From: Streptomyces sp. S3(2020)
GTDB lineage: Bacteria; Actinomycetota; Actinomycetes; Streptomycetales; Streptomycetaceae
Length of the DNA: 64,000 nucleotides
Direction: 5' to 3'
NCBI RefSeq assembly: GCF_013044505.1
Contig: NZ_JABERD010000016.1
Location: 1 to 64,000, forward strand
Both the position numbers and the translations under genes were made by a program. The first letter of the stretch is position 1; each line of letters begins with the position of its first letter. Positions 19,914 through 27,961 of the stretch are shown piece after piece. Under the pieces are notes generated by a model that saw only the letters and a program-made list of their open reading frames with translations, searched no databases and was not told the DNA's origin.

Positions 19914-19927
19914 TCTAAGCGCTTGCT
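19914..19927. promoter_or_regulatory. TetR-like palindrome upstream of the thiolase gene
   Basis: AAGCGCTT (19917-19924) is the centre of TCTAAGCGCTTGCT (19914-19927), an imperfect palindrome close to AGCAAGCGCTTGCT. It lies in the 196-base gap before the thiolase gene, which otherwise holds no gene. Operators of this shape are common for TetR regulators of lipid metabolism. No regulator gene is adjacent. Confidence 0.35.
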
Positions 19928-19951
19928 TTCCTCGCTCCCGCCGGGGCGCGC

Positions 19952-20983
19952 TCAGGGCTGCACCGGGGCCCGCTCCGGCTCCGTCACCGACACCCGGCGC
20001 CGCTTCCTCCTCTTCAGCAGCGCCCACGGCCCCTTCGGACCCGTCGGCATCGCCGCCGTCACCTCGGTACCGGGGTCCGCCACCGCCTCCGCGGCGGCCC
20101 GCGCCACCGGCAGGAAACCCTCCCGACGCGAGACGTCCGGGCGCTCCTCCTCCGCCGGCCACAGACCCAGGGCCGCGCAGACCGTCGGGAGCATCGCCAT
20201 CGCCGCGGTCGCGTAGCCCTCCGCCGAAGGGTGGTAGTTGTCGGGACCGAAGAGCTCACGGGGATTGGCCGCGAACTCCGGGCCGAGCAGATCGCCCAGC
20301 GACACCGTGCGCCCGCCCTGCTCCACCGTGCCGATCGTCTGCGCCGCCGCCAGCTGCCGCGAGGCCCGGCGCGCCAGCCAGCGCAAGGGCTGCTGGACCT
20401 GCTCGACCGTACCGAGATCGGGACAGGTGCCGACGACCACCTCGGCACCAGCCGTACGCAGCCGCCGCACCGCCGCCGAGAGATGGCGGACCGAACGGGT
20501 GGGCGGCATGCGATGCGTGACATCGTTCGCCCCGATCATGATCACGCAGACGTCCGGCACCCGTCCGGGGTCCGCGAGGACGAGCGCGACCTGGCGGTCC
20601 AGATCGTCCGAGCGGGCACCTGGCAGCGCCACATTGCGCAGGTCCACCGGGCGCTCCGCCACCGCCGCGAGCCCCGAGGCCAGCAGTGCCCCCGGCGTCT
20701 GCCCCGACCGGCGCACACCCTGGCCCGCGGCCGTGGAGTCGCCCAGCATCGTCAGACGCAGGGGAGGCTCACCCGGGGTGGAATACGACAGGCCATACAG
20801 TCCGTGCGCGCTCGGCACATGAGGCGACGGCCCGTTGCCGTTGCCCACCTGCCGCTTGGCCAGCCGCACCTCCGCCAGCAGCAGCCCCATGGCCGCCGCG
20901 CCCACCAGACCGATCCCGCCGCCGCCGTACGCCGCGCCGGCCGCGATCCGCCGGGCCACCCTCGCCCTCGACATGCTCGTCAT
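19952..20983 (-). CDS. SGNH/GDSL-family hydrolase with N-terminal membrane anchor
   Basis: This 343-residue SGNH hydrolase (esterase or acyl-transfer fold) keeps block I with the nucleophile in LTMLGDSTAAGQG, block III in IMIGANDVTHR, and block V with the catalytic Asp and His in DNYHPSAEGY. Residues 1-45 form a basic start plus one hydrophobic helix (AAGAAYGGGGIGLVGAAAMGLLLAEV), so the enzyme is likely anchored with the catalytic domain outside. The C-terminus is strongly basic (LKRRKRRRV). The ATG at 20983 has GGAGG 12 bases upstream. A second ATG at 20974 is an alternative. The substrate is not evident. It is divergent from cbs. Confidence 0.85.
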   Translation of the reverse strand: MTSMSRARVARRIAAGAAYGGGGIGLVGAAAMGLLLAEVRLAKRQVGNGNGPSPHVPSAHGLYGLSYSTPGEPPLRLTMLGDSTAAGQGVRRSGQTPGALLASGLAAVAERPVDLRNVALPGARSDDLDRQVALVLADPGRVPDVCVIMIGANDVTHRMPPTRSVRHLSAAVRRLRTAGAEVVVGTCPDLGTVEQVQQPLRWLARRASRQLAAAQTIGTVEQGGRTVSLGDLLGPEFAANPRELFGPDNYHPSAEGYATAAMAMLPTVCAALGLWPAEEERPDVSRREGFLPVARAAAEAVADPGTEVTAAMPTGPKGPWALLKRRKRRRVSVTEPERAPVQP

Positions 20984-21132
20984 TCGTCGCCGCCACCTCC
21001 GTGCTAGCCGTACAACCACTCCTTGCCCCGTACAGACGGTCGTCCAATCTCAACGGGGAGTGAACGACCGCTCCGGGCTTTAGGCTGGCTGAACCACTAA
21101 GACCACATCTTTTGCAGCATCCGGAGACAACG

Positions 21133-22521
21133 GTGCAATTCCACGACTCGATGATCAGCCTCGTCGGCAACACCCCGCTGCTGAGACTCAACAGCGTCAC
21201 CAAGGGCATCCAGGCCACCGTCCTGGCCAAGGTGGAGTACTTCAACCCGGGCGGTTCCGTGAAGGACCGCATCGCCCTGCGCATGATCGAGGCGGCGGAG
21301 GAGAGCGGCGCGCTCAAGCCCGGAGGCACGATCGTCGAGCCGACCAGTGGCAACACCGGGGTCGGCCTGGCCATCGTGGCCCAGCAGAAGGGGTACAAGT
21401 GCATCTTCGTGTGCCCCGACAAGGTGAGCACCGACAAGATCAACGTGATGCGGGCCTACGGGGCCGAGGTCGTCGTCTGCCCCACCGCCGTCGACCCCGA
21501 GCACCCGGACTCGTACTACAACGTCTCCGACCGCCTCGTCCGTGAGACCCCCGGCGCGTGGAAGCCCGACCAGTACTCCAACCCCAACAACCCGCTCTCC
21601 CACTACCACTCCACCGGCCCCGAGCTGTGGGAGCAGACGGAGGGGAAGATCACCCACTTCGTCGCGGGCGTGGGCACGGGCGGCACCATCTCCGGCACCG
21701 GCCGCTATCTGAAGGACGCCAGCGGCGGCAAGGTCGAGGTCGTCGGCGCCGACCCCGAGGGGTCCGTGTACTCCGGCGGTTCCGGCCGTCCGTACCTCGT
21801 CGAGGGCGTCGGCGAGGACTTCTGGCCGACCGCCTACGACCGGAGCGTCGCCGACGAGATCGTCGCCGTCTCCGACAAGGACTCCTTCCAGATGACCCGC
21901 CGCCTGGCCAAGGAGGAGGGACTGCTGGTCGGTGGCTCCTGCGGGATGGCCGTCGTGGCGGCGCTGCGGGTCGCCGAGCGGCTCGGGCCCGACGACGTCG
22001 TCGTCGTGCTGCTGCCCGACAGCGGTCGCGGGTACCTCTCGAAGATCTTCAACGACGAGTGGATGGCCGACTACGGCTTCCTGGAGGGCGAGGGTCCCAG
22101 CGCCCGCGTCGCCGACGTCCTCAACGACAAGGTGCACGGCGCCATCCCGTCCCTCGTCCACATGCACCCGGACGAGACCGTCGGGCAGGCCATCGAGGTG
22201 CTGCGCGAGTACGGCGTCTCGCAGATGCCGATCGTGAAGCCGGGCGCCGGTCACCCGGACGTCATGGCGGCGGAGGTCGTCGGGTCGGTCGTGGAGCGGG
22301 AGTTGCTCGACGCGCTGTTCGCCCAGCGGGCCTCGCTGGAGGACCCGCTGGAGAAGCACATGTCGGCGCCGCTGCCGCAGGTCGGCTCCGGCGAGCCCGT
22401 CGGCGACCTGATGACGGTCCTCGGCACCGCGGACGCGGCGATCGTCCTCGTCGAGGGCAAGCCGACCGGTGTGGTCAGCCGGCAGGACCTGCTGGCCTTC
22501 CTCGCCAAGGGCGCGAAGTGA
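21133..22521 (+). CDS. cbs: Cystathionine beta-synthase
   Basis: This 462-residue PLP enzyme condenses serine and homocysteine to cystathionine in reverse transsulfuration. The GTG at 21133 follows CCGGAG and gives the family N-terminus QFHDSMISLVGNTPLLRLN. The PLP lysine is K44 in NPGGSVKDRIA, the substrate loop is EPTSGNTGVGLA, and the phosphate loop is GVGTGGTISGTGRYLK. Residues about 340-462 are a CBS-domain pair (AIPSLVHMHPDETVGQAIEVL and later VLVEGKPTGVVSRQDLLAFLA). No haem-binding N-terminal extension is present, as expected for bacteria. It is divergent from the SGNH hydrolase across about 150 bases. Confidence 0.95.
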   Translation: MQFHDSMISLVGNTPLLRLNSVTKGIQATVLAKVEYFNPGGSVKDRIALRMIEAAEESGALKPGGTIVEPTSGNTGVGLAIVAQQKGYKCIFVCPDKVSTDKINVMRAYGAEVVVCPTAVDPEHPDSYYNVSDRLVRETPGAWKPDQYSNPNNPLSHYHSTGPELWEQTEGKITHFVAGVGTGGTISGTGRYLKDASGGKVEVVGADPEGSVYSGGSGRPYLVEGVGEDFWPTAYDRSVADEIVAVSDKDSFQMTRRLAKEEGLLVGGSCGMAVVAALRVAERLGPDDVVVVLLPDSGRGYLSKIFNDEWMADYGFLEGEGPSARVADVLNDKVHGAIPSLVHMHPDETVGQAIEVLREYGVSQMPIVKPGAGHPDVMAAEVVGSVVERELLDALFAQRASLEDPLEKHMSAPLPQVGSGEPVGDLMTVLGTADAAIVLVEGKPTGVVSRQDLLAFLAKGAK

Positions 22522-22788
22522 CGGTGAACGTCCGGTGAACCGGGGGCACGGCAGGCGGACTTCCGTTTGCCTACCGAAGTGGTGGACTTCGCGGAAGTGG
22601 TACGAGCGTGTCACGTCCACGCAGCACACGCTTAACACGGGTCCGGCACATTAGGGGGTGTCGGCAGGGCGGGAGCGGCTCCCCGCCCAGGCCGGCACCA
22701 AAACGGCGTCACAGGACCTCCGGAGCGGCTCCCGGACCTCCACAGACGCCTGGACGCGAGGCCCGGCCCTGACCCGGTCAGCGTCCCT

Positions 22789-22843
22789 CGCGGGGACCGC
22801 CGTCGTCCCGCCCCCCGGTAACGGGGGTGCGGCGGTCCCCGCG
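22789..22843. terminator. Branched bidirectional hairpin between convergent genes
   Basis: CGCGGGGACCGCC and GGCGGTCCCCGCG are perfect 13-bp arms enclosing a smaller CCCCCGGTAACGGGGG hairpin. The structure lies 12 bases beyond the stop of the HTH regulator (-) and downstream of cbs (+). The rest of the 22522-22855 gap holds no gene that I can support. Confidence 0.75.
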
Positions 22844-22855
22844 CACAGCTTCTCC

Positions 22856-23683
22856 CTACGCGCCCGTACTGGCCCAACTCCCCAGCAGCGCAAGCCTCTC
22901 CGCCGTCTCCGACCCCGGCTCCGGTGTGTACACCACGAGCGTCTGGTCCGGGGCCTCCGGGAGGACCAGTGACTCGTAGGGGAGGGTCAGCAGACCCGCC
23001 ACCGGATGCCGGACGCGCTTCACGCCGTACATGCACGCCCTCACCTGATGGTCGGCCCACAGACGGCGGAAGTCCTCGCTCTTGAGGGAGAGTTCGCCGA
23101 CCAGCTCGCGCAGGACGGGGTCGTCGGGACGGGCGCCCGCGCTCAGACGGAGGTGGGCGACGGTCTGGGCGGCCACCGCGGCGAAGTCGGGGTAGAGATC
23201 GCGGCCCCCGGGCTCCAGGAAGAGCTGGCGGACGATGTTGCGCCGGGCGGGAGCCATCCGGCTGAGGCCGAGCAGGGCGTCGCCGAGCGCGTTCCAGGCC
23301 AGGACCTCCATACCGGGGCCGAGGACGAAGGCCGGGGTGCGCTCCATGCTGTCCAGCAGCAGCTGCACGCCGGGGCGGACGCGGGGCGCGGACCGGCGGC
23401 GCCCGCCCTTCTTCGGCGGCCGGGCCACCGCCAGCAGATAGGCGTGCTCGGTCTCGTCCATGCGCAGTACGCGCGCGATCGCGTCCAGGACGGCATCGGA
23501 CACACTCGGGCCCCTGCCCTGTTCCAGACGGATGTAGTAGTCGACGCTCACACCCGCCAGCTGCGCCACCTCCTCCCGGCGCAGACCGGGTACGCGGCGC
23601 CGCCCGTGCGAGGCCAGCCCCACCTCGTCCGGCTGGATACGGCCGCGGCGCGAGCGCAGAAAGTCTCCGAGGTCCCCGTCCAT
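22856..23683 (-). CDS. XRE-family regulator with MmyB-like ligand domain
   Basis: This 275-residue transcription regulator has an N-terminal helix-turn-helix (about 35-75, RREEVAQLAGVSVDYYIRLEQGR) and a C-terminal MmyB-type PAS-like ligand-binding domain (about 105-270). That domain includes PAFVLGPGMEVLAWNALGDALLG, the basic DFRRLWADHQVR and HPVAGLLTLPYESLVLP. In actinobacteria this class is usually divergently transcribed from the short-chain dehydrogenase gene it controls and responds to fatty-acid-like ligands. Exactly that layout is present here, with an inverted repeat between the two genes. Confidence 0.92.
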   Translation of the reverse strand: MDGDLGDFLRSRRGRIQPDEVGLASHGRRRVPGLRREEVAQLAGVSVDYYIRLEQGRGPSVSDAVLDAIARVLRMDETEHAYLLAVARPPKKGGRRRSAPRVRPGVQLLLDSMERTPAFVLGPGMEVLAWNALGDALLGLSRMAPARRNIVRQLFLEPGGRDLYPDFAAVAAQTVAHLRLSAGARPDDPVLRELVGELSLKSEDFRRLWADHQVRACMYGVKRVRHPVAGLLTLPYESLVLPEAPDQTLVVYTPEPGSETAERLALLGSWASTGA

Positions 23684-23730
23684 GGGTTCGATCGTAGGGG
23701 AGCGGCGGGATCCGAACCTGGTACTGGCAG

Positions 23731-23755
23731 ACCCAGGAAAAGCTCATCCCTGGGT
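23731..23755. promoter_or_regulatory. Probable operator between HTH regulator and SDR genes
   Basis: ACCCAGG and CCTGGGT are perfect arms separated by 11 bases, in the 153-base divergent region. A related half-site, ACCTGGTACTGGCAG, lies just before it (23716). The position between a MmyB-type regulator and its usual target suggests autoregulation and SDR control. Confidence 0.55.
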
Positions 23756-23836
23756 AGCCGGGGCGGGGCGGCGCAGGGTGGTCGGTGCCGCCGGGCGAGT
23801 GCCCCGGCGGACTCCCGACACTCAAGGAGCACCGCG

Positions 23837-24598
23837 ATGTCGTACGAGAATCTGGCCGGCCGCACCGCTGTCGTCACCGGCGCCGCGAGCGGGATCGGCG
23901 AGGCCGTGGCCGTGCTGCTCGCCGCGCAGGGGGCGAGGGTCGCGCTGCTCGCCCGGCGCGGGGAGCGGCTGGAGGCCGTCGCCGGGAAGATCCGGGCGAA
24001 CGGCGGGCAGGCGCTGGCCGTGGTCGCGGACATCACCGACGCCGCGTCCGTCGACGCGGCCGTCACACGGGTTCACGGCGCCTTCGGGGCGGTCGACCTG
24101 GTCGTCAACAACGCCGGTGTCATGCTGCCCAACCCCGTCGACGACGGTCGTATCGACGAGTGGCAGCGGATGATCGACACCAATCTCACCGGGGCGCTGC
24201 GGGTGATCCGCGCCTTCGGCGCGGACCTGGTGGGCGCCGCTCGGGACGGGCGGACCGCGGACCTGGTGAACATCTCGTCCGTCGGCGCGCACATCCCGTT
24301 CCCCACCTACGCGGTGTACGGGGCGACCAAGGCCGCGCTCACCTATCTCTCCCAGTCCCTGCGCACCGAGTTCGGGCCGCGGGACGTCCGGGTCACCAAC
24401 ATCGAGCCGGGGCTGACGGAGACCGAGCTCGCCTCGCACATCGACAACGACGGTCTGCGGGACCAGGTCGGCGGGATGATCGAGTCGGTGGGCCTGCTGG
24501 CCGCGGAGGAGATCGCCGACGTGGTGGCGTACGTCGGCAGCCGGCCCCGGCACGTCAACCTGCGCCAGATCATGGTGCTGCCGACCCGGCAGGCGTGA
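23837..24598 (+). CDS. Short-chain dehydrogenase/reductase
   Basis: This 253-residue classical SDR is an NAD(P)-dependent oxidoreductase. The ATG at 23837 follows AAGGAG. The cofactor motif is TGAASGIG (residues 14-21), the structural motif is NNAG (about 92), and the catalytic triad is Ser in LVNISSVGAHIP and Tyr/Lys in YGATK (about 161-165). The PG motif after the active site is NIEPGLTETELAS. It is divergent from an XRE/MmyB-type regulator and converges with a membrane-protein gene nine bases after its stop. The substrate is not predictable. Confidence 0.94.
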   Translation: MSYENLAGRTAVVTGAASGIGEAVAVLLAAQGARVALLARRGERLEAVAGKIRANGGQALAVVADITDAASVDAAVTRVHGAFGAVDLVVNNAGVMLPNPVDDGRIDEWQRMIDTNLTGALRVIRAFGADLVGAARDGRTADLVNISSVGAHIPFPTYAVYGATKAALTYLSQSLRTEFGPRDVRVTNIEPGLTETELASHIDNDGLRDQVGGMIESVGLLAAEEIADVVAYVGSRPRHVNLRQIMVLPTRQA

Positions 24599-24607
24599 GC
24601 CGCCCGG

Positions 24608-25048
24608 TCAGTCCTCCCAGGCGTCGTCGCCCTTGTGATGGCGGTGGCGCCTGCCCCGGAAGAGCTCCGGGTTGGTGCGCACCGCCTGGAAGGCGTTCAC
24701 GCCCACGATGCCGGCCCAGGCGACCAGCAGGCCCGGCAGATGGGCGACGCCGCCGCCGATCGCGGACAGCGGGATCGCCAGGACCAGGGAGACGATGCCG
24801 AAGCCGAAGCGCTCCCCCCAGGAGTCCGTCGGCTTCGGCGACCGGGAGCCCCGGGCCACCACCATCTGCTGCTCGGCCATCTGCCGGCGCACCCGGCGCT
24901 CCACCGCGCCGTCGATGCGCTGGTCGACCTTCTCCAGGAAGGAGTCGACCAGCGCGGACTCGTACTCCTCGCCCAGTTCCCTGCGTGCCTGAAGGGTGGC
25001 GTCGAGTTCCTTCTTCAGTTCGGCGTCCCGCGCGTCCATTCCGCTCAT
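24608..25048 (-). CDS. Small integral membrane protein of unknown function
   Basis: The protein is 146 residues. A charged helical N-terminus (about 5-60, DAELKKELDATLQARRELGE, then FLEKVDQRIDGAVERRVRR) is followed by two hydrophobic helices (about 85-105 GFGIVSLVLAIPLSAIGGG and 110-128 LPGLLVAWAGIVGVNAFQAV). The tail is basic and His-rich (RGRRHRHHKGDDAWED). The start chosen at 25048 (MSGMD) removes an unlikely N-terminal extension; 25039 is possible. No family is recognised. Confidence 0.75.
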   Translation of the reverse strand: MSGMDARDAELKKELDATLQARRELGEEYESALVDSFLEKVDQRIDGAVERRVRRQMAEQQMVVARGSRSPKPTDSWGERFGFGIVSLVLAIPLSAIGGGVAHLPGLLVAWAGIVGVNAFQAVRTNPELFRGRRHRHHKGDDAWED

Positions 25049-25129
25049 GGAATCCAAGCTAGGCAGCGCCGACGCCTGCCGCACTGGGGATAGCCCCCCT
25101 GTTCGTGGTCGGGATCCCCGGGACCGGGT

Positions 25130-25567
25130 TCAGGGGAGGAGGGAGACGAGGCCGGTGCCGAGGTCGAGGCGGGCGGCCGCCACATGGGCTCCGTGGAACG
25201 CCGGGTCCGCGCGGATCGCGTCCCGTACCCAGGCCGTGTGGGCCGTCATCGTGTGCTCGGCCCAGTCGCCGGGCAGGGCGCGGGTGCGGCGGGCGGACGG
25301 GGTGATCTCGTCCACCAGCAGGCTCAGATGGCCGGGGACGGGCGCGCCGGTGCGCACGTGCTCCAGGGTCGCCGCGACGGCCCCGCAGCGCTCGTGGCCG
25401 AGCACCAGCACCAGCGGGATGCGCAGTTCCTCGACGCCGTACTGGACGGACGCGAGCACCGCCTCGTCGAGGACCTGGCCGGCCGTCCTTGTGCACAGCA
25501 GGTCGCCGAGGCCCTGGTCGAAGACCAGCTCGGGCGGGACCCGGGAGTCGACGCAGCCGACGATCAC
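25130..25567 (-). pseudogene. Beta-carbonic anhydrase, N-terminally truncated
   Basis: The reading frame encodes the core of a class beta carbonic anhydrase, which interconverts CO2 and bicarbonate with zinc. Zinc ligands are all present: Cys in VGCVDSR (with the Asp-Arg dyad), and His and Cys in LGHERCGAVAA. ELVFDQGLGDLLCTRTAGQV is also typical. The only in-frame start is the GTG at 25567, immediately before VGC. The usual 40-60 residues before this point, including the conserved helix with an N-x-RF motif, are absent. In-frame family-like sequence (RHPFAV) continues upstream to a stop near 25664 but has no ATG, GTG or TTG. It is either a decayed gene or one starting at a non-standard codon. 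Confidence 0.65.
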
Positions 25568-25714
25568 CGCGAAGGGGTGCCGCGCGGCCGCCGGGAGAGG
25601 GCGGTGGCCATGACGTGTCCTCAGGAGTCGTACGGGTAGCGCTCGATCACCTTGCGTACCCGTTTAACGACTCTTGGCGGATTCCTCGTCAGATCATCGA
25701 CGGTTCACTCCGGT

Positions 25715-26647
25715 TCATTTCGCCAGCCCGTGCTGTGCCGCGTACGCGTTCGCCACGTCCTCCGGGTCCTTCTTGTCCTTGTCCACCTGGCGGTTGAGCT
25801 CGGTGAGCTGGGCGGTGGTGAGGACGTTGCCGAGGCGGGCGAGGGCCTTGCGGACCGTGGAGTCGGCCTTGCGGTCGGCGATGAGCGGGACGACGTGCTG
25901 TCCGGGGATGAGGTTCTTGGGGTCGGTCAGCACCACCCAGTCGTTGGCCTGGATGTCGGTGTCGGTGGTGAAGAGGTTCGCCACGTCCACGTCGCCCTTC
26001 TTCAGGGCGCCCTTGACCAGCGGCCCCGAGGAGTCCAGCGACTTGAACTCCTTGAACTCGACGCCGTACACGTCCTTGAGCCCCACGACACCCACCTGAC
26101 GCTTCTTCACCTCCGGCGCCGCGCCGATGACCAGCTTGCCGTTCTGCTTGCGCAGGTCTGCGAGGGAGGTCAGGCCGTACTTCCGCGCCGTCTCCTGGGT
26201 GACGACGAAGGCGTCGGAGTCCTCGGCCATGCCGTACGGCAGCACCTGGAGCCCGGCGGGGAGCGCGACGGCGAGGGCGTTCTGCATCTCGCCCTCCTCG
26301 GTGGCCGTGGCCTTCGGGTCGAGGTAGTGCAGGAGGGCGCCCTGGTACTCGGGCAGCAGGTCGATGTCGCCGCCCTTGAGGGCGGGGATGAGGATCTCGC
26401 GGGTGCCGAGGTTGGGGCGGACCTTCACCTTCACGCCGGCCGCCTCCAGGACGGCCGCGTAGAGGTAGCCCAGCACCTGGTTCTCGGTGAAGTTGGCCGT
26501 GCCGATGGTGACTCCGTCCTTGCTGGAGCCGCCGCCACCGGTGCCGGAGCCGCCGCCGTCGAGCGAGGTGATGCCGCCCGAGCAGGCGGTCAGTACGGGG
26601 ACGGAGGCCGCTGCGAAGAGGCCGCCGAGGAGAGTGCGTCGGTTCAT
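25715..26647 (-). CDS. Glycine betaine/choline-type substrate-binding lipoprotein
   Basis: This 310-residue OpuAC/ProX-type binding protein captures compatible solutes outside the cell for the ABC importer encoded upstream. The signal peptide ends in a lipobox VLTAC (Cys about 22), followed by a Gly/Ser-rich tether. The mature domain contains VTIGTANFTENQVLGYLYA, GGDIDLLPEYQGALLHYL and VANLFTTDTDIQANDWVVLTDPKN, which match OpuC/quaternary-amine binding proteins. It is the last gene of a four-gene operon on the minus strand, with a 10-base gap after the second permease. Confidence 0.92.
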   Translation of the reverse strand: MNRRTLLGGLFAAASVPVLTACSGGITSLDGGGSGTGGGGSSKDGVTIGTANFTENQVLGYLYAAVLEAAGVKVKVRPNLGTREILIPALKGGDIDLLPEYQGALLHYLDPKATATEEGEMQNALAVALPAGLQVLPYGMAEDSDAFVVTQETARKYGLTSLADLRKQNGKLVIGAAPEVKKRQVGVVGLKDVYGVEFKEFKSLDSSGPLVKGALKKGDVDVANLFTTDTDIQANDWVVLTDPKNLIPGQHVVPLIADRKADSTVRKALARLGNVLTTAQLTELNRQVDKDKKDPEDVANAYAAQHGLAK

Positions 26648-26657
26648 CGAGGGGTCC

Positions 26658-27320
26658 CTAGGCAGTGCGGTGGCGGAAGAGGAAGCGCTGGAGGCCGGAC
26701 AGGGCCAGGTCCAGGACCACGGCGATCACGGCGACCAGCACCGCGCCGCCGAGCACCTGCACGAGGTCGCGCTGGGCCAGACCGTCGAAGACGTAGCGGC
26801 CGAGGCCGCCGAAGGAGACGTACGCGGCGATGGTCGCCGTGGCGACGACCTGGATCAGCGCCAGGCGCAGGCCCGTCATGATCAGGGGGAGCGCGAGCGG
26901 GAACTCCACCTGGAACAGCACCTGGTGGCCGCGCATGCCCTGCCCGCGGGCGGCGTCGCGGACGTCCGGGTCGACGGCGGTCATCCCGGCGTAGGTGTTG
27001 GTGACGATCGCCGGGACCGCGAGGGCGACCAGGGCGACGTACACCGGCAGCATCGACAGTCCGCCGGCCAGGAAGACCAGGACCACCAGGCCGACGGTGG
27101 GCAGTGCGCGGCCGAAGGACGCGAGGTTGATCGCGACGAACGCGCCCTTGCCGGTGTGGCCGATCAGCAGTCCGAGCGGGAGGCCGATCGCGGCCGCGAT
27201 GAGGGTCGCGAGCAGCGAGTACTGGAGGTGCTCGGCGAGCCGGTGGGCGATGCCGTCCGAGCCGGACCAGCTCGCGCCGCTGGTCAGCCAGGTGCCGAGG
27301 TTCTTGAAGAGTTCGTACAT
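26658..27320 (-). CDS. ABC permease of the betaine-type importer, second
   Basis: This 220-residue permease has about six transmembrane helices and the binding-protein-dependent transport (EAA) loop DAARGQGMRGHQVLFQVEFPLALPLIMTGLR. The ATG at 27320 overlaps the stop of the upstream permease by one base (TGATG). A longer in-frame upstream extension is a Pro/Arg-rich artefact of the other permease's coding strand. It pairs with the other permease to form the channel of the importer. Confidence 0.93.
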   Translation of the reverse strand: MYELFKNLGTWLTSGASWSGSDGIAHRLAEHLQYSLLATLIAAAIGLPLGLLIGHTGKGAFVAINLASFGRALPTVGLVVLVFLAGGLSMLPVYVALVALAVPAIVTNTYAGMTAVDPDVRDAARGQGMRGHQVLFQVEFPLALPLIMTGLRLALIQVVATATIAAYVSFGGLGRYVFDGLAQRDLVQVLGGAVLVAVIAVVLDLALSGLQRFLFRHRTA

Positions 27321-27961
27321 CAGGCTCGCCGCCTCTTCCACGGGGTGAGGACGTACTGGAGGGCGACCAGCAGGGCGTCCGCGACCACCGCGAGCAGGAT
27401 CGTGAGGACCACGCCGACGATCACCGGGGTCGGGAAGTTGCGCTGGAAGCCGTCGGTGAAGAGCTGGCCGAGGCCGCCGTCGCCGATGTAGGTGGCGACG
27501 CTCACCAGCGAGATCGACATGACCGTCGCGATGCGGACGCCCGCCATGATCACGGGGAGCGCGAGCGGGAACTCGACGGTGAGGAGCGTGCGCAGCGGGC
27601 GGGTGCCCATCGCCTTCGCCGCCTCCTTGGTCTTCGCGGGGACCGAGTCGAGGCCCTCGACGGTGTTCCGGAGCAGCACGACCAGCGTGTAGACGGTCAG
27701 GCCGATCACGGTCGTGGTGCGGGTCAGGCCGCTGACCGGCAGCAGGAGCACGAAGATCGCGATCGACGGGATCGTGAACAGGACGTTCGAGAGGCCCAGC
27801 AGGAAGCCGCGCAGGGGCCGGACCCGGTGGGCGATCACCGCGAGCGGGAGCGAGATCAGGACGCCGAGGAAGACGGCGCTGAGGGCTGCCTGGAGGTGGG
27901 AGACCGTGAGGGTGGTGAGGTCGTCGGTGTGGTCGCCGATCCACGACCAGTCGATGGTCAT
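27320..27961 (-). CDS. ABC permease of the betaine-type importer, first
   Basis: This 213-residue permease is homologous to its downstream neighbour. It has about five or six transmembrane helices and the coupling loop ending in MGTRPLRTLLTVEFPLALPV. The motif TYIGDGGLGQLFTDG near the C-terminal end is typical of OpuCB/OpuCD proteins. Its start overlaps the ATPase stop by four bases (ATGA), so the operon is tightly coupled. Confidence 0.93.
   Translation of the reverse strand: MTIDWSWIGDHTDDLTTLTVSHLQAALSAVFLGVLISLPLAVIAHRVRPLRGFLLGLSNVLFTIPSIAIFVLLLPVSGLTRTTTVIGLTVYTLVVLLRNTVEGLDSVPAKTKEAAKAMGTRPLRTLLTVEFPLALPVIMAGVRIATVMSISLVSVATYIGDGGLGQLFTDGFQRNFPTPVIVGVVLTILLAVVADALLVALQYVLTPWKRRRA

Noticed and set aside
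25622..25680. A short peptide ending in VIERYPYDS upstream of the carbonic anhydrase fragment
   Set aside because: Only about ten codons from a GTG, with a weak ribosome site and no family. It is more likely a remnant of the lost N-terminus or chance.
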